Origin: Certhia americana
Lineage: Eukaryota > Chordata > Aves > Passeriformes > Certhiidae
Direction: 5' to 3'
Assembly: GCA_018697195.1 (NCBI GenBank)
Contig: CM031871.1
Coordinates: forward strand, 187,909-251,908
Length of the DNA stretch: 64,000 bases
Part shown: positions 27,500 through 37,800 of the stretch, in pieces
Position numbering within the stretch: position 1 is the first letter of the stretch
How the letters are laid out: every line of letters begins with the position of its first letter
The notes under the pieces: model-generated
What the model was told of the DNA's origin: nothing
Databases searched by the model: none
Seen by the model: the letters and a program-made list of their open reading frames with translations, nothing else
Position numbers and translations under genes: made by a program

Positions 27500-28306
27500 A
27501 GGGAGCTTTTCTACTCAAGTGGCAATGGTTTTTTTCCTTTTCAGCAGCCTAGATTGGTTTTTCTCTACACTGCTAGTTGGCTTTTTTCTACTGTTCTAGC
27601 CACCTCCACAGAGCATTGGCTACCATCCATGAGTCAGTGTAGATGTAGAGCTTGGGCTACTTTTCTCTCTTAGCAATGTCTAGAGCTAGTTGAACGGCTT
27701 TGAGCTCGGCAAATTGACTTGATCTACCTTTGCCTCTGCTACCTGTTGTGTGGAGCTCTACACGGCTGCTTTTTACTTCTGATTCATCTTTACAATGCGA
27801 CAGGAACTATCAGTGAAAAGAGCGTAGCATTTTTCTTTTTCTGGTAGCTGGTTGTATGGTGGAGCTTCTTTAGCCCACATTACTTCTTCTTGCTCTTCTT
27901 CATCAGTGAGACTAAATTTTTCACCCTCAGGCCAATTCGTAATTATTTCTAAAATCCCAGGGCGATTTGGGTTTCCAATACGGGTGCGCTGCGTGATGAG
28001 AGCGATCCATTTGCTCCATGTGGCATCAGTGGCGTGGTGGGTAGAGGGAACCTTTCCTTTGAACATCCACCCCAGCACTGGTAGTCGGGGTGCCAGGAGG
28101 AGTTGTGCTTCTGTCCCAATCACCTCTGAGGCAGCTTGGACTCCTTCATAGGCAGCCAATTTTCTTTTTCTGTGGGAGTGTAATTGGCTTCTGACTTTCT
28201 GTAGCTTTGGCTCCAGAATCCCAGCAGACGGCCTTGAGTCTCTCCAGGCACTTTTTGCAAAGGCTCTAGGACAGACCATGGCTCCCGGCTGCAGAGTACA
28301 ACGCAT
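27500..28306 (-). pseudogene. pol: Connection and RNase H remnant, heavily interrupted
   Basis: The frame at 28306-27773 carries the connection domain (LGWMFKGKVPSTHHATDATW) and the start of RNase H (YALFTDSSCRIV) with its first catalytic aspartate. It then meets TAA (27773-27775) and TAG (27758-27760). After a frame change near 27735 the core continues with FAELKAVQLALDIA (catalytic glutamate) and YTDSWMVANAL (catalytic aspartate). This second frame holds four TAG stops at 27657-27659, 27588-27590, 27573-27575 and 27549-27551. RNase H would remove the RNA template during reverse transcription. Confidence 0.85.
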
Positions 28307-28400
28307 TCCTCACCTCTGGTCCTGTCCTGACTGGGCCAAGGGCTACTGCATGAGTGATCTCCTGCTTGATCTGGGAGAAAGCTTGTTGCTGTTTAGGGCT

Positions 28401-29440
28401 CTAGTGGAAATCATTCTTCTTACAGGTAATTAGGTAGAGAGGGCTCATGATTTGACTGTACTCTGGAATGTGCATTCTCCAAAAACCTATGGCGCTTAAG
28501 AAAGCTTGTGTCTCCTTCTTTTTGGTTGGTGGAGACATCGCAGTGATCTTATTGATGACCTCAGTGGGAATTTGACGCCGTCCATCTTGACACTTTACCC
28601 CCAGAAACTGAATTTCTCGTGCGGGTCCTTCCACTTTGCTCTTCTTGATGGCAAAACCGGCTTCTAGCAGAATCCGTATGATCTTTTCGCCTTCCTTAAA
28701 TAATTCCATTGCCGTGTTCCCCCACACAATGATGTCATCAATGTATTGCAGGTGTTCTGGAGCTTCATCCTTTTCTAGTACAGCCTGGATCAGTCCATGG
28801 CTGATGGTGGGACTGTGTTTCCACCCCTGGGGCAGTCGGTTCTAAGTGTACTGCACTCCCTTCCACGTGAAGGCAAACTGAGGCCTGCATTCTGCTGCCA
28901 AAGGAATGGAGAAAAACGCATTGGCAATGTCAATAGTGGCATACCATTTCGCTGCCTTGGACTCCAGCTCATACTGGAGTTCCAGCATGTCCGGCACAGC
29001 AGCACTCAGTGGTGGAGTCACTTCATTCAAGCCACGATAGTCCACAGTCAATCTCCATTCTCCTTCAGATTTGCGCACAGGCCAGATAGGGCTGTTGAAG
29101 GGTGAGTGGGTTTTGCTGACCACCCCTTGGCTCTCCAGCTCACGGATCATTTTGTGGATGGGGATCACGGCATCTCGATTCGTCCGGTACTGCCGGCGGT
29201 GCACTGTTGAGGTGGCAATCAGTACTTGTTGCTTTTCTACCTTCAGGAGTCCTACTGCAGATGGGTTCTCTGACAGACCAGGCAAGGTGTTCAACTGCTT
29301 AATGTCCTCTGTCCCCACAGCAGCTCTTCCAAAAGCCCACCTGAGTCCCTTTGGGTCTTTGTAACAGCCATTCCGGAGGTAGTCCATGCCCAGGATACTC
29401 GGGGCCTCTGGGCCAGTCACAATTGGGTGTTTCTGCCACT
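28401..29440 (-). pseudogene. pol: Reverse transcriptase remnant, two in-frame TAG stops
   Basis: Reverse transcriptase copies viral RNA into DNA. Seen in order are SPIWPVRKSEGEWRLTVDY (finger region), ATIDIANAFFSIPL with the first catalytic aspartate, the LPQGWKHSP block, and YIDD with the other two catalytic aspartates at 28734-28745. The thumb/connection region follows with AFLSAIGFWRMHIP. One frame runs through all of this but is cut by TAG at 28842-28844 and again by TAG at 28401-28403. Both sit where the family has tryptophan, which points to TGG-to-TAG changes. The motifs and the N-terminal context fit class III (ERV-L). Confidence 0.9.
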
Positions 29441-29670
29441 CCTTCTGCCACCTCAGCTTCCAACAAAGTCAATTCCTGTGATCCCCCTGTCACCCTGGCA
29501 ATAGAAACAGGTTCTGCCCCCAGATGTCTTGATGGCATTAGTGTATATTGTGCACTAGTGTCAACTAACACTTCATATTTTTGTGGCTCTGATGTGCCAG
29601 GCCATCTGATCCACAGTGTCCAAAAGACCCGGTTTTCCCGTGCCTCTTCCTGGTTAGAGGCAGGGCCCCT
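29440..29670 (-). pseudogene. pro: Protease (pro) remnant
   Basis: The frame continuing after the gag TAG contains the aspartic-protease motif as VDTSAQYTLMP near 29565, with the usual DTG glycine replaced by serine (a G-to-A change on the viral strand). It then runs to GGSQELTLLEAEV. Around 29445 the frame shifts to that used by the following reverse transcriptase, where the conserved SILGMDYL end of the protease-like domain is found. The enzyme would cleave Gag and Pol; this copy is broken. Confidence 0.75.
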
Positions 29671-30019
29671 CTAATCCTGGTTATTATTTCCTTCTTGAGC
29701 ATACATAGTAGACGCTTCTTCAAGGGGGTCTGACAAATCATCCTCCCTTCTATAATAGTTGGCAGATCGGTCCTGGGAGGTTGAGGCTACCTTAATTTTT
29801 GTGGAACTCCCTCAATTACTGTTTCCCTCTTTGAGTTGACACACCCGTGCTGCCAGGACAGAAGTGGGTTTCCCATCCCACTTTTCCATGTCTTCCCCAT
29901 GGTCACGCAGAAAGAACCACAAGTCAGCTCGTGGGGTGTATCCCCTTTTTTTAGCTGGGGGATGTTGGATTTTGACTTTGGGGCCTGTGACTCGCACTGG
30001 TGCTGTGTTGATCTTCCTC

Positions 30020-30056
30020 ATCTCCTCCCTCATCTCCCTCATCTCCCTCATCTCTA
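30020..30056 (-). repeat. 9-bp tandem repeat in gag C-terminal part
   Basis: The + strand word ctcatctcc is repeated about four times with small changes. On the minus strand it encodes a run of REM/REE. It is a small in-frame expansion. Confidence 0.7.
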
Positions 30057-30940
30057 TTTAAACTCTTCTTTGTTCCTTAACCACAGCAGAGACATGAGCA
30101 TGCATGGGGCCATTGACCATACTCTCATAATTCCTAAGCTTGTTGGCCACAGAACCCACTGTCTCTCGGTTGTTATCTGCATTAATTGTTGCAATGAAGG
30201 TGATGTATTGAGTTGGCCCTAGATTTGCTAGACTCTACAACATTTGCTTCGGGGTCATTACTGTGCTGTCCACCCCTCCCAAAGAGTACTTCTAGCACCG
30301 CCACTTCTCTCAGCTGTTGGATCTCTTCCTCAAGGGTCTTCCAGCACAGCTTATGATGGTGCTCTTGCATTCTCTCTTTGTGGACAAACCTTTCTCTTAC
30401 ACTCATTAAAAGATGCTCCCAGAGGGAAAGGGGCCCAGGCTCCCTTACAAATACGTGATCCACTCCTGAGTCTTGGGTCAAAGGTCCCAAATTCCTGGCC
30501 TCACTACCATCCATCTGCACACCTGTACCCATAAGGTCCCAGACCCGGAGTAACCAAGTTGTATAAGCCTCACGTCCCCGTCGTACAATGTCCTTCCGCA
30601 GGTTACGGAGACTTTCATACGACGGAGACTCAGTGACGATCTCTACCTCTGGCTCCCCTGCATGTTGTGAGGGCCTTCCTTTCTTATCTGATTTCATCTT
30701 AGCCTTCCTCATTTCCACAGGGGCGACTGCTGCTGGCTGTGATTTACCTTGTGGTTCAGCTGGAGCTTGGACAGATGTAACATCTGTGGGTTCCACTGCT
30801 GCACCACAACACTCTCTCTTTAAGACAGCAGGAGGGCTTCTCACTAGTGGGGGAGGTATGTTCTTTCAGCATCTGGCCTAACTCCTTCACTAGAACACTC
30901 ACCCAATCTGACTGGTATATTTCTGAGGTGGACTGTTGGG

Positions 30941-31222
30941 CAGGGTCAGGTTCTGGGGCAACATCCTTAATCCCTGTGGCAGCGTCCCTAGTCTCTGTGG
31001 CAGCATCCCTAGTCACTGGGGCAGCATCCCTAGTCACTGGGGCAGTGTAAGGTTCTGTGGCAGCGTCTCTAATCTCTGTGGCAGCGTCCCTAGACTCTGT
31101 GGCAGCGTCCGTAGTCTCTGGGGCAACATCCCTAGTCTCTGAGGCAGTGTCCCATGTCTCTGGGGCAGTGTCAGGCTCTGTGGCACTGTCAGGCTGTCCA
31201 GCAGCATCTTTGTTCTCTGGGG
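30941..31222 (-). repeat. 21-bp minisatellite inside gag (heptad ETRDAAT type)
   Basis: About thirteen to fourteen imperfect units of 21 bp (a few of 18) follow one another. On the minus strand they encode heptads such as ETRDAAT, ESRDAAT, EIRDAAT and VTRDAAP. All are in the gag frame, so changes in unit number keep the frame open. The product would be a charged, probably disordered, Gag segment. Confidence 0.85.
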
Positions 31223-31241
31223 TAGTTGTCGCGGTGGTTAT

Positions 31242-31673
31242 CTAAGTTGATCTCCTTTTATCTCTGAATGCTAAATAGAGCAGGCCTATCAGCAGCACTA
31301 GCCACTGTATGACATGATTAGCATCTAGAGAAAATTTGAACTTTTTGAAAATTGGTGGGGTAGACCCAAAGAGCTGGGTGAAGGGTTGGGAGAAAATTTC
31401 TCTTGGTGTCATTTCTTCGCAGTAGGTGCCATTATTAAAGTAACCTCAAAAACATTCAGTTAGTGTGTGATAGCTCTGAATCCATGAGCCTGCCTTCCAG
31501 AGGAAGTTAAAAATCCTTTAAGGTGAATTCCTCACCTTATCAACCCACAAAATAAACTGGATAACAGCCACAGTAGCTTTAGTTATGGGACACATGTTTA
31601 GATAAGGGGTTGCAAATGGAAGAAATATAGCTGTGGCCACGTGCCACCCAAACCAGGGTACACTAGACAACAT
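31242..31673 (-). pseudogene. Pre-gag frame with hydrophobic segments, three stops
   Basis: Between the primer site and the gag repeats one minus-strand frame looks coding. It begins at an ATG in good context (AAAACCATGT, 31671-31673), about 100 bases after the primer site. It contains hydrophobic stretches near VATAIFLPF, TVAVIQFILWV and VIQWLVLLIGLLYLAF, the last followed by a basic end (RDKRRS). A possible glycosylation sequon (NNGT) and cysteines lie before the last one. The frame is interrupted by TAA (31518-31520) and TGA (31446-31448) and closed by TAG (31242-31244). It is in exactly the same phase as the gag repeat region that follows. An intact 56-codon frame from 31412 to 31242 contains the last hydrophobic segment. 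I do not recognise the product. It may be an N-terminal extension of Gag or a separate small membrane protein. Confidence 0.5.
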
Positions 31674-31769
31674 GGTTTTACTTAATGAAATTCTTAAATT
31701 CAGCACACAAAAAATTAGATTACTCAAGAGCTGTTATTCCTTTTTTACCCTTTTTTTTTATGCCTTCAG

Positions 31770-31787
31770 GCCTCACATTGGGCACCA
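31770..31787 (-). promoter_or_regulatory. Primer binding site, lysine-tRNA type
   Basis: Five bases after the 5' LTR (on the minus strand) the sequence TGGTGCCCAATGTGAGGC begins. It starts with TGG, as a site for tRNA CCA ends must, and resembles the lysine-tRNA sites used by betaretrovirus-like elements more than the leucine sites typical of mammalian ERV-L. The assignment is by eye. Confidence 0.65.
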
Positions 31788-31792
31788 AAATA

Positions 31793-32529
31793 TGTCTTAG
31801 TTTGGAAAGACAGGGGTGTTTGCTAGGGAACCAAAAATGGAAGCCTCCCTTGGACTTGTTATAGTTCTAAAATTGGGTCTCAGGCAAAGATGTGAAGGTA
31901 GGAATAGCAGTTCTTTACTGGTGCGTCTAACAAGGTAAGTTAACAACAATAACTATAATGTTGACAACAAAAAGAGCTAGAGAGGAAAAAAACCAACAGC
32001 AACAACAACTTAGTTAGTTTTCCTCTGGCACCTTCCCCCCTCAGTACTGTCACAAGCTACCAGAGCAGGCAGCAGTCCCGGGGGATGAGATGTATCCAAG
32101 GTTCAGTGGCAGTAGCTGGAGCTGTAGAAATGTCCCAGCTACACAGGGGATGCAGAACACAGCGTGGGGAAACCTCGAACAAAACTGAAGAATCAGCGGG
32201 TGCAGGGCTATGGGGCAGGAGCTCACGACAAGGCAGGGAGAGAACAGGTTCTGAAATCCCGGGGGATACATGAAGAGACGGTGGTGGGTCACTCCGAGCT
32301 GAACTCTAGGTGAGAGCTCTCTGCCATCCTGAGACGAGCAGTCCTGGCAGTTTTCTCTGAGAGCCGAAAAAACTGCCCAGAGCGAAGTAAAGTCTGGTTG
32401 CCACCCTGTCTCTCACTTAGCTGCTTTCTTTTTTTCCGAGCACCTATAAGTACGTAAAAGCACTCAGCAATCAGCTTCTTAGCAACTTTTGGGAAAAAAT
32501 TCTGTAAGAAAGCAACCCAACCCCTAACA
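31793..32529 (-). repeat. Proviral 5' LTR
   Basis: A 737-bp LTR reading from 32529 down to 31793, starting TGTTAGGGG and ending CTAAGACA, with TG/CA termini. It pairs with 25653-26391. An AGTAAA near its 3' part may serve as the polyadenylation signal. It would drive transcription away from CACNA1C sense. Confidence 0.95.
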
Positions 32530-34654
32530 CTGCTCCTCCTGAGGTAATTTAGGACATTGCTTGGGCAGCAGTATTCTAGAGCAGTCTGGTTTGCTCACTG
32601 TACAAGTGGCGGCAGAAACAGCCTTGGTGCTCAGTGCCAAGAGCTGCTCTTTGGGAAAACATGGGACCAGTGAAAATGGCAATTGGGAAAATCGACCCTC
32701 AGTTTTGCACAATTGCTGACTTAGAGTTCCTTGAGATTCCTAGACTTGGAGCTGAAAAACAGTATTAGAAGCCTTTTAAATTATTTTTCCTTTAAAGGAT
32801 CCCAGGAGACTGGGACTATCGCATAGGTATGTCACCCATCACCTATTATGGGAATTCTGTGGACTAGAAAAATAGAAATGTTTGAATGTGAAACAGAGCA
32901 CATTGCTAGAGCTTAATCAGGCACTTACTGAAAATACATCAGGCCGAATTTAACCTACAGTGTTTCTATTATGAAGACCAGCAGATAATTGCAACTGTAT
33001 AATTTGTGTACACAGCTCAAGAAGTACAGGCACTCCAATAATTCATGTTCTTTGCATCAACCCTTGTTTGTCTCTCTCTGTGATGTCTGTTGTCAATGCA
33101 GTATTTCTCATAGGCTCTGTTTTTGTCTTCTCTGCATCCTGCTTCTGCAACACCTACAAGCTCAGCATCCAACCTCCTCACACACAGTTTTTCCCATGCT
33201 CGTTACCTAGTTGTTAAATCTTTCTGCAGTGCTTGAAGTTCAGGCTTTGAATAGATCCAGTTAGGAGTTCCTCAATCACAGCTGACAAGTTTTATAAGAT
33301 TCCCAATATGAATTTTTAAAGCAGCAACAAAACCAACAACAAAAAACCCAACCTGCTTAAGATAGGAATTTTGCATTTGCAGTCCCCTAATTTATGTTTT
33401 TGAGTGGATTTAGTGCTGGGGGAATCTGTTGATTTGGATGTTTCAGTAAATGAATCTTCATTTTAATATCCAGGGCAAGCTCCCTGTGTTTGTGACCCTG
33501 TCAGTAAGATTTATCTGCAGGCTGCAGGCATTGGAGCTCCTTGTTAAGCCACTAGCCAACTCAGCCTCTGCTTGACCCATGGTCTGGGGACTCTCTGTGG
33601 AATATCCCAGTCAGGATAAGGATGAGATCCTGACAGAGGCACGACAGACTACAAAGTCTTTGAGAGAAACCATTGCTGTATCCAGGCCTCTCTATCTGGA
33701 CTGGTTCTCTCATCCCAGGAAGTTTCTTTCAAGTTGTCTGTGGTACCTCCATGGCACCCTATGGGCCAAGGGGTCTCTGCCACTCCCAGACAATCCTTAT
33801 TTACAGAGTGCCAAACATCCACTTAGTCTGGAACAGCTTTTGGCCTCTACTGAATTTGGCTGGGTTCAAGCTGAGGATTTCAAGGCTGAAAGCAGTATCA
33901 TTAGCAAATTCATGAGGAATCCATCCTCCCCAAAATGTACTAATGTTTTACCAGAAAAATGGAAGCTGCTTCCTGAAAGCTGATTTATTAAATCAAGTTC
34001 TTATTAACAGATAGGGTGAGCCTTCAGGTTTTTTTGCAAAAGAACATTGCCTTTTCTTTCTTGCTCTGCCTTTTTAAATACATTCTGAGTGAGACGTCTC
34101 CTTACAGCGTCTACTCCTACTAGCCAAGATAAAACATTAAGGCTGGTATAATAAAACATTCTAATAATAAGACTCCTACAGTCTTGCACTCTTCTTAGCC
34201 AGTGCAAAAGATGATTTACAAATGAATCCACAAGTACACAGTGTGAGCATACACTCCTTTATCTATAAACTTGCCTCTTGGAGGATCCTCGGGTTTATAC
34301 CAAGTTCTACTTGCAGTGCCATTGGTGAATCTTAATTCTTTGTATAACGGGTGACAGATAATTAATGACTGACTTAATTAAGGGTCATGATTTTCTCCTC
34401 CAGGGTGGACTGTTGGCTAATAAAGGCAGCAAACTGTTGGTAGCCCATAGCTGACTGCAAGGAGCAATGGAGGAGCATGAAGGAGGAGCTTTTAGTCATG
34501 TTTATGTCTGCTCCAGAAACAAGTGTTTTGCAAATGGTGCAGACATCACCAATAGGCTGTTGCATATGGGAATAGTCTGTCTCTCCTCCACCATATGTGA
34601 ATACTGAGAGAGAGGTGTGACACCCTTCACAGGTCTGTGAGATAGTTTGGTTGA

Positions 34655-34879
<225 letters not shown>

Positions 34880-37800
34880 TAATGCCATTATTTTCCTTTC
34901 AGCTATGTCTGTGGTGTGGCATGGAGCAGGGGTAATTTTTGTAACAATTTTGAAGGCAGAGCATGATACAGGTTATTTTTTGTTTGTGTGGGAAGACTAT
35001 TTTCAAATGTATGTATTTGTGATAAACATATTATTAATTAAAGGATGACCAAAGAAGAGCTGCAAAGGAATGGAAGTCTCATGGTATGTCAGTCTGATTG
35101 TGCAACCTTTTTAAATAATGAAAGGGGAAAATCCAGGATTTTTTTATTTCAAGCATAAAATCTTTTAAATAATTGTGAAATCATAGTGAAGTTTTGGTAT
35201 TATAAATTCTTGACTTTGGAAATTCTGTATGGTCATGTGCATTGATTTTGGAGGAATGTTTTCATGGAAATAGAATAGAAATAGCATAGAAATGCATATA
35301 AAATTGCATTTTCTTCTTTGCATATGATGTTCACATCAAGAGAACTGGGAACAATTAAGAAGCAACAGAATACAGGACAATGACACTCACATTCTCTGTT
35401 AGTCTGATTTGCTTAAAATACTTGTAATGCCTCTGAAAAAGTCCTCAAGCAGCTGTTGATAGTCTTATCATCTGTTTTCTTGTTTACAATGCAGCTGTGA
35501 GTAAGTCTGGTAGTTTCATTGTGGAGGTGGAATATGGACATGACAATGTGGGAAAATTATATCATTTGGCTTGGGAGTTTGTTATGGACGGGACCTATTC
35601 ATCGTCTAGAAAGAGAGGTGGTTGAAAACGGTCATTGGTTTCCATGATTATAGCAAAGAGAGATGTAGTGAGCTGAAAAGGAGTTAATCTCCAGAATAGC
35701 TGCAGGGAGCACTTTGTTTTTATTTGAAGATCTTGCTAGACTGGTATCTTAACCAGTAATTCTAACCTAAGTCATGCAAGAACCTTGAATAGAGTTGCCA
35801 TAAACTCTGTCATATCAGCTGCTCCAATAGAGACTGGACTTAGCTGTGTGCTTGGTGTTCTTGGAGGAAGATGAGGGAACCAAGCCTGACACAGTTCATA
35901 TCCATATGCACATATGATCTCAATCCCAACACAGACTATCTAACCGCCCATTTGTGAGTTTTCTCATCAAGGAGTATTTAATTTGTACCAGAACAGAGCC
36001 AGGGAACTTGGTACAGACTGAAAAATACTTGGTCTAGACAACAAAACACTAGTGCAGTGTGAAGCAAGCAAACCATCAACTTCATCTGACAGATACCCTC
36101 TGTTAATCATTCTGGTTCTGACTAGGGTCATATTTGTTAAACCAGGTTTCTTGGGGGCCAGCATAGCTTTAAGAAGCCTACTCAGATCTGTAGCTAATGC
36201 AGTCTCAATCCTGACTGGGAGTTTTTTAATTGTAAAAATGCCTGTTGATAAACCTAGAATAGATGTTATTGCATCCATATGTATTAGAGCGTAACTTATC
36301 TCATGAGGCCTTTTAGATAAGTTTGCCTAAGATAACCATAAATAGCACATTACAGAATTACATTCTTACATGAGTTTAGTGCAGAGATTTAGAAGTCAAG
36401 TCTCAGGTCCCATTCAAGTTCTGTCCCTGAGGCATCATAAACACCTGTGGGTGAGTTACCAACATTGCACTTGCAGTGTTTTGCCATCTATAAAGAAATG
36501 CTTTTTGCTTCCTTGCCCTTCCAAAATTCAGAAAGCTTTTCCCCTGTAAGAAGAAAACCTGCACAGATTTGTCCTGTAGTTACATGAATGCAACCTATGC
36601 TGCAATTCCTTCTCACTTGACAGAGTCTGTACGGAAGCAGCATCTCTTTAGTAAGAGGGGATCTTCTGGGTCACTGGCAGTTGCCTTTTGCTTGGAAATT
36701 CCAACATCTGCTACTTGGCTTGAGGTCCAGATCTAACTACCACTATTTGGAAAAAAGTCTGTAAAAGCAAAAGGATTCCTATAAAACAAATTTGTGAAAC
36801 ACATGGGGAATTTTTGCATGCAAATCTTAAACTCGTTAGAATTGGTCTTGAGAAATAGCTTGTCTGAGGTGGAGAGATTGGCTTGCAGCATGGAATAATT
36901 TTTTCTGAGTCACAAGGCGTTTATGTGGATTTTTTTCTCTCTCTGGCTCAATCCATAGGAAATAATCCAGTTTAAGAGGGACATGTTATATATTCACGTT
37001 CATGCATTTAAGGACCTATCTCAGAATATAAAGAGTTTCCACATAAGTTTGATTTGAGTTGGGGGAAAGACATGCTAATTTCCCTCTGAAGTAAATCATT
37101 GGTGTCTGCATTTTGCAGATTGAGAGCTGGAAACAAAAGTTCAAGATTTAATACTTCCAAAGGTGGCTTCTAATTATTTGTGTCTCCTATTGGCTACCAG
37201 TGCTAGACATTTAGGTCAATACGACAGCCTAACAGCTTCAGATAGATGGATAGAAGATGTGAAGAGCTTACAGTCCCTTTTTTCCATGTTCCTTGCATGC
37301 CTAATTCCAGGTGGTCTCTTGCCAGTAAATGTCTCAACCAAGCAATGGGGGACGATCCAATGCAATAAGTGGTTCATGTGCAAACAAAGCTGGTTCATCC
37401 ATGGGTAGAGAAGCAAAAAGGTACCTCTGAAAATCTTTGTTAGGATCAAAGTGTCCAAGGCCCCAATGATGTTAGTGCCTCCTAAAATCAAAATGTTTTG
37501 AGATCATGAATTCAACAAAGCCTGAAGACTACATCTGGATAAGGGTTGTGGGCATATCAATACTCCATAATCTTTAAGGGAACACATGACACTTTTATAC
37601 TTTGTGGTTATATGGACATTCACAAGACCACTTGTCATAAGGAAGATAATAGACATTTCGTTCAAAAGATAAGATAGATATTTTTTAACCATGTCACAGA
37701 AAGCAACTGTACCATCCTGGGAGAAGCCTTCAAAGGCACTGAATTCAAAGTCTTTGGGTTCCCAGTACAACTTAAAAAAATAGTGTTATGCATTTACAAG

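Larger units (their letters stand above)
29671..31241 (-). pseudogene. gag: gag remnant of ERV-L-like provirus
   Basis: Gag would build the virus-like particle. The N-terminal part (31241 to about 30845) holds a heptad-repeat region and then a stretch beginning EIYQSDWVSVLV. A frame change near 30845 leads to a 220-codon frame (30844-30182) with a capsid-like block including YTTWLLRVWDLMGTG and PLSLWEHLLMSVRERF. A second frame change near 30190 leads to the C-terminal part, which has a TAA at 30058-30060, a small repeat of REM, the stretch ADLWFFLRDHGEDMEKWDG, a TGA at 29812-29814, and a final TAG at 29671-29673. The last stop may be the genuine gag terminator, since protease continues in the same frame, as in readthrough-type gag-pol arrangements. 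Identification rests on order and position plus resemblance to avian ERV-L Gag. Confidence 0.75.
25648..32534 (-). mobile_element. Complete ERV-L-like provirus with 5-bp TSD
   Basis: A 6,877-bp provirus (25653-32529) is flanked by CTGCT on both sides (25648-25652 and 32530-32534). It has two nearly identical LTRs and, reading on the minus strand, a primer binding site, leader frame, gag, protease, reverse transcriptase, RNase H and integrase in that order. Only about 140 bp separate the end of integrase from the 3' LTR, so there is no env downstream of pol. The pol motifs (TIDIANAFF, YIDD, PYHAPAAGKVE) and the 5-bp duplication fit class III (ERV-L) elements. By eye the LTRs differ at about 17 positions plus four small indels in roughly 735 bp, suggesting a relatively recent insertion. 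All coding regions are broken. It lies antisense within CACNA1C intron 4. Confidence 0.95.

Noticed and set aside
27011..31245. Long + strand frames opposite the provirus
   Set aside because: They are shadows of gag and pol, and their repeats (for example the valine/serine-rich frames near 31057) mirror the gag minisatellite.
25907..32292. An 80-codon minus-strand frame that is open in both LTRs (25907-26149 and 32050-32292)
   Set aside because: It lies in the LTR rather than a coding region, has no recognisable domain, and the two copies are open mainly because the LTRs are nearly identical. Four of the differences inside it change amino acids, so there is no sign of constraint.
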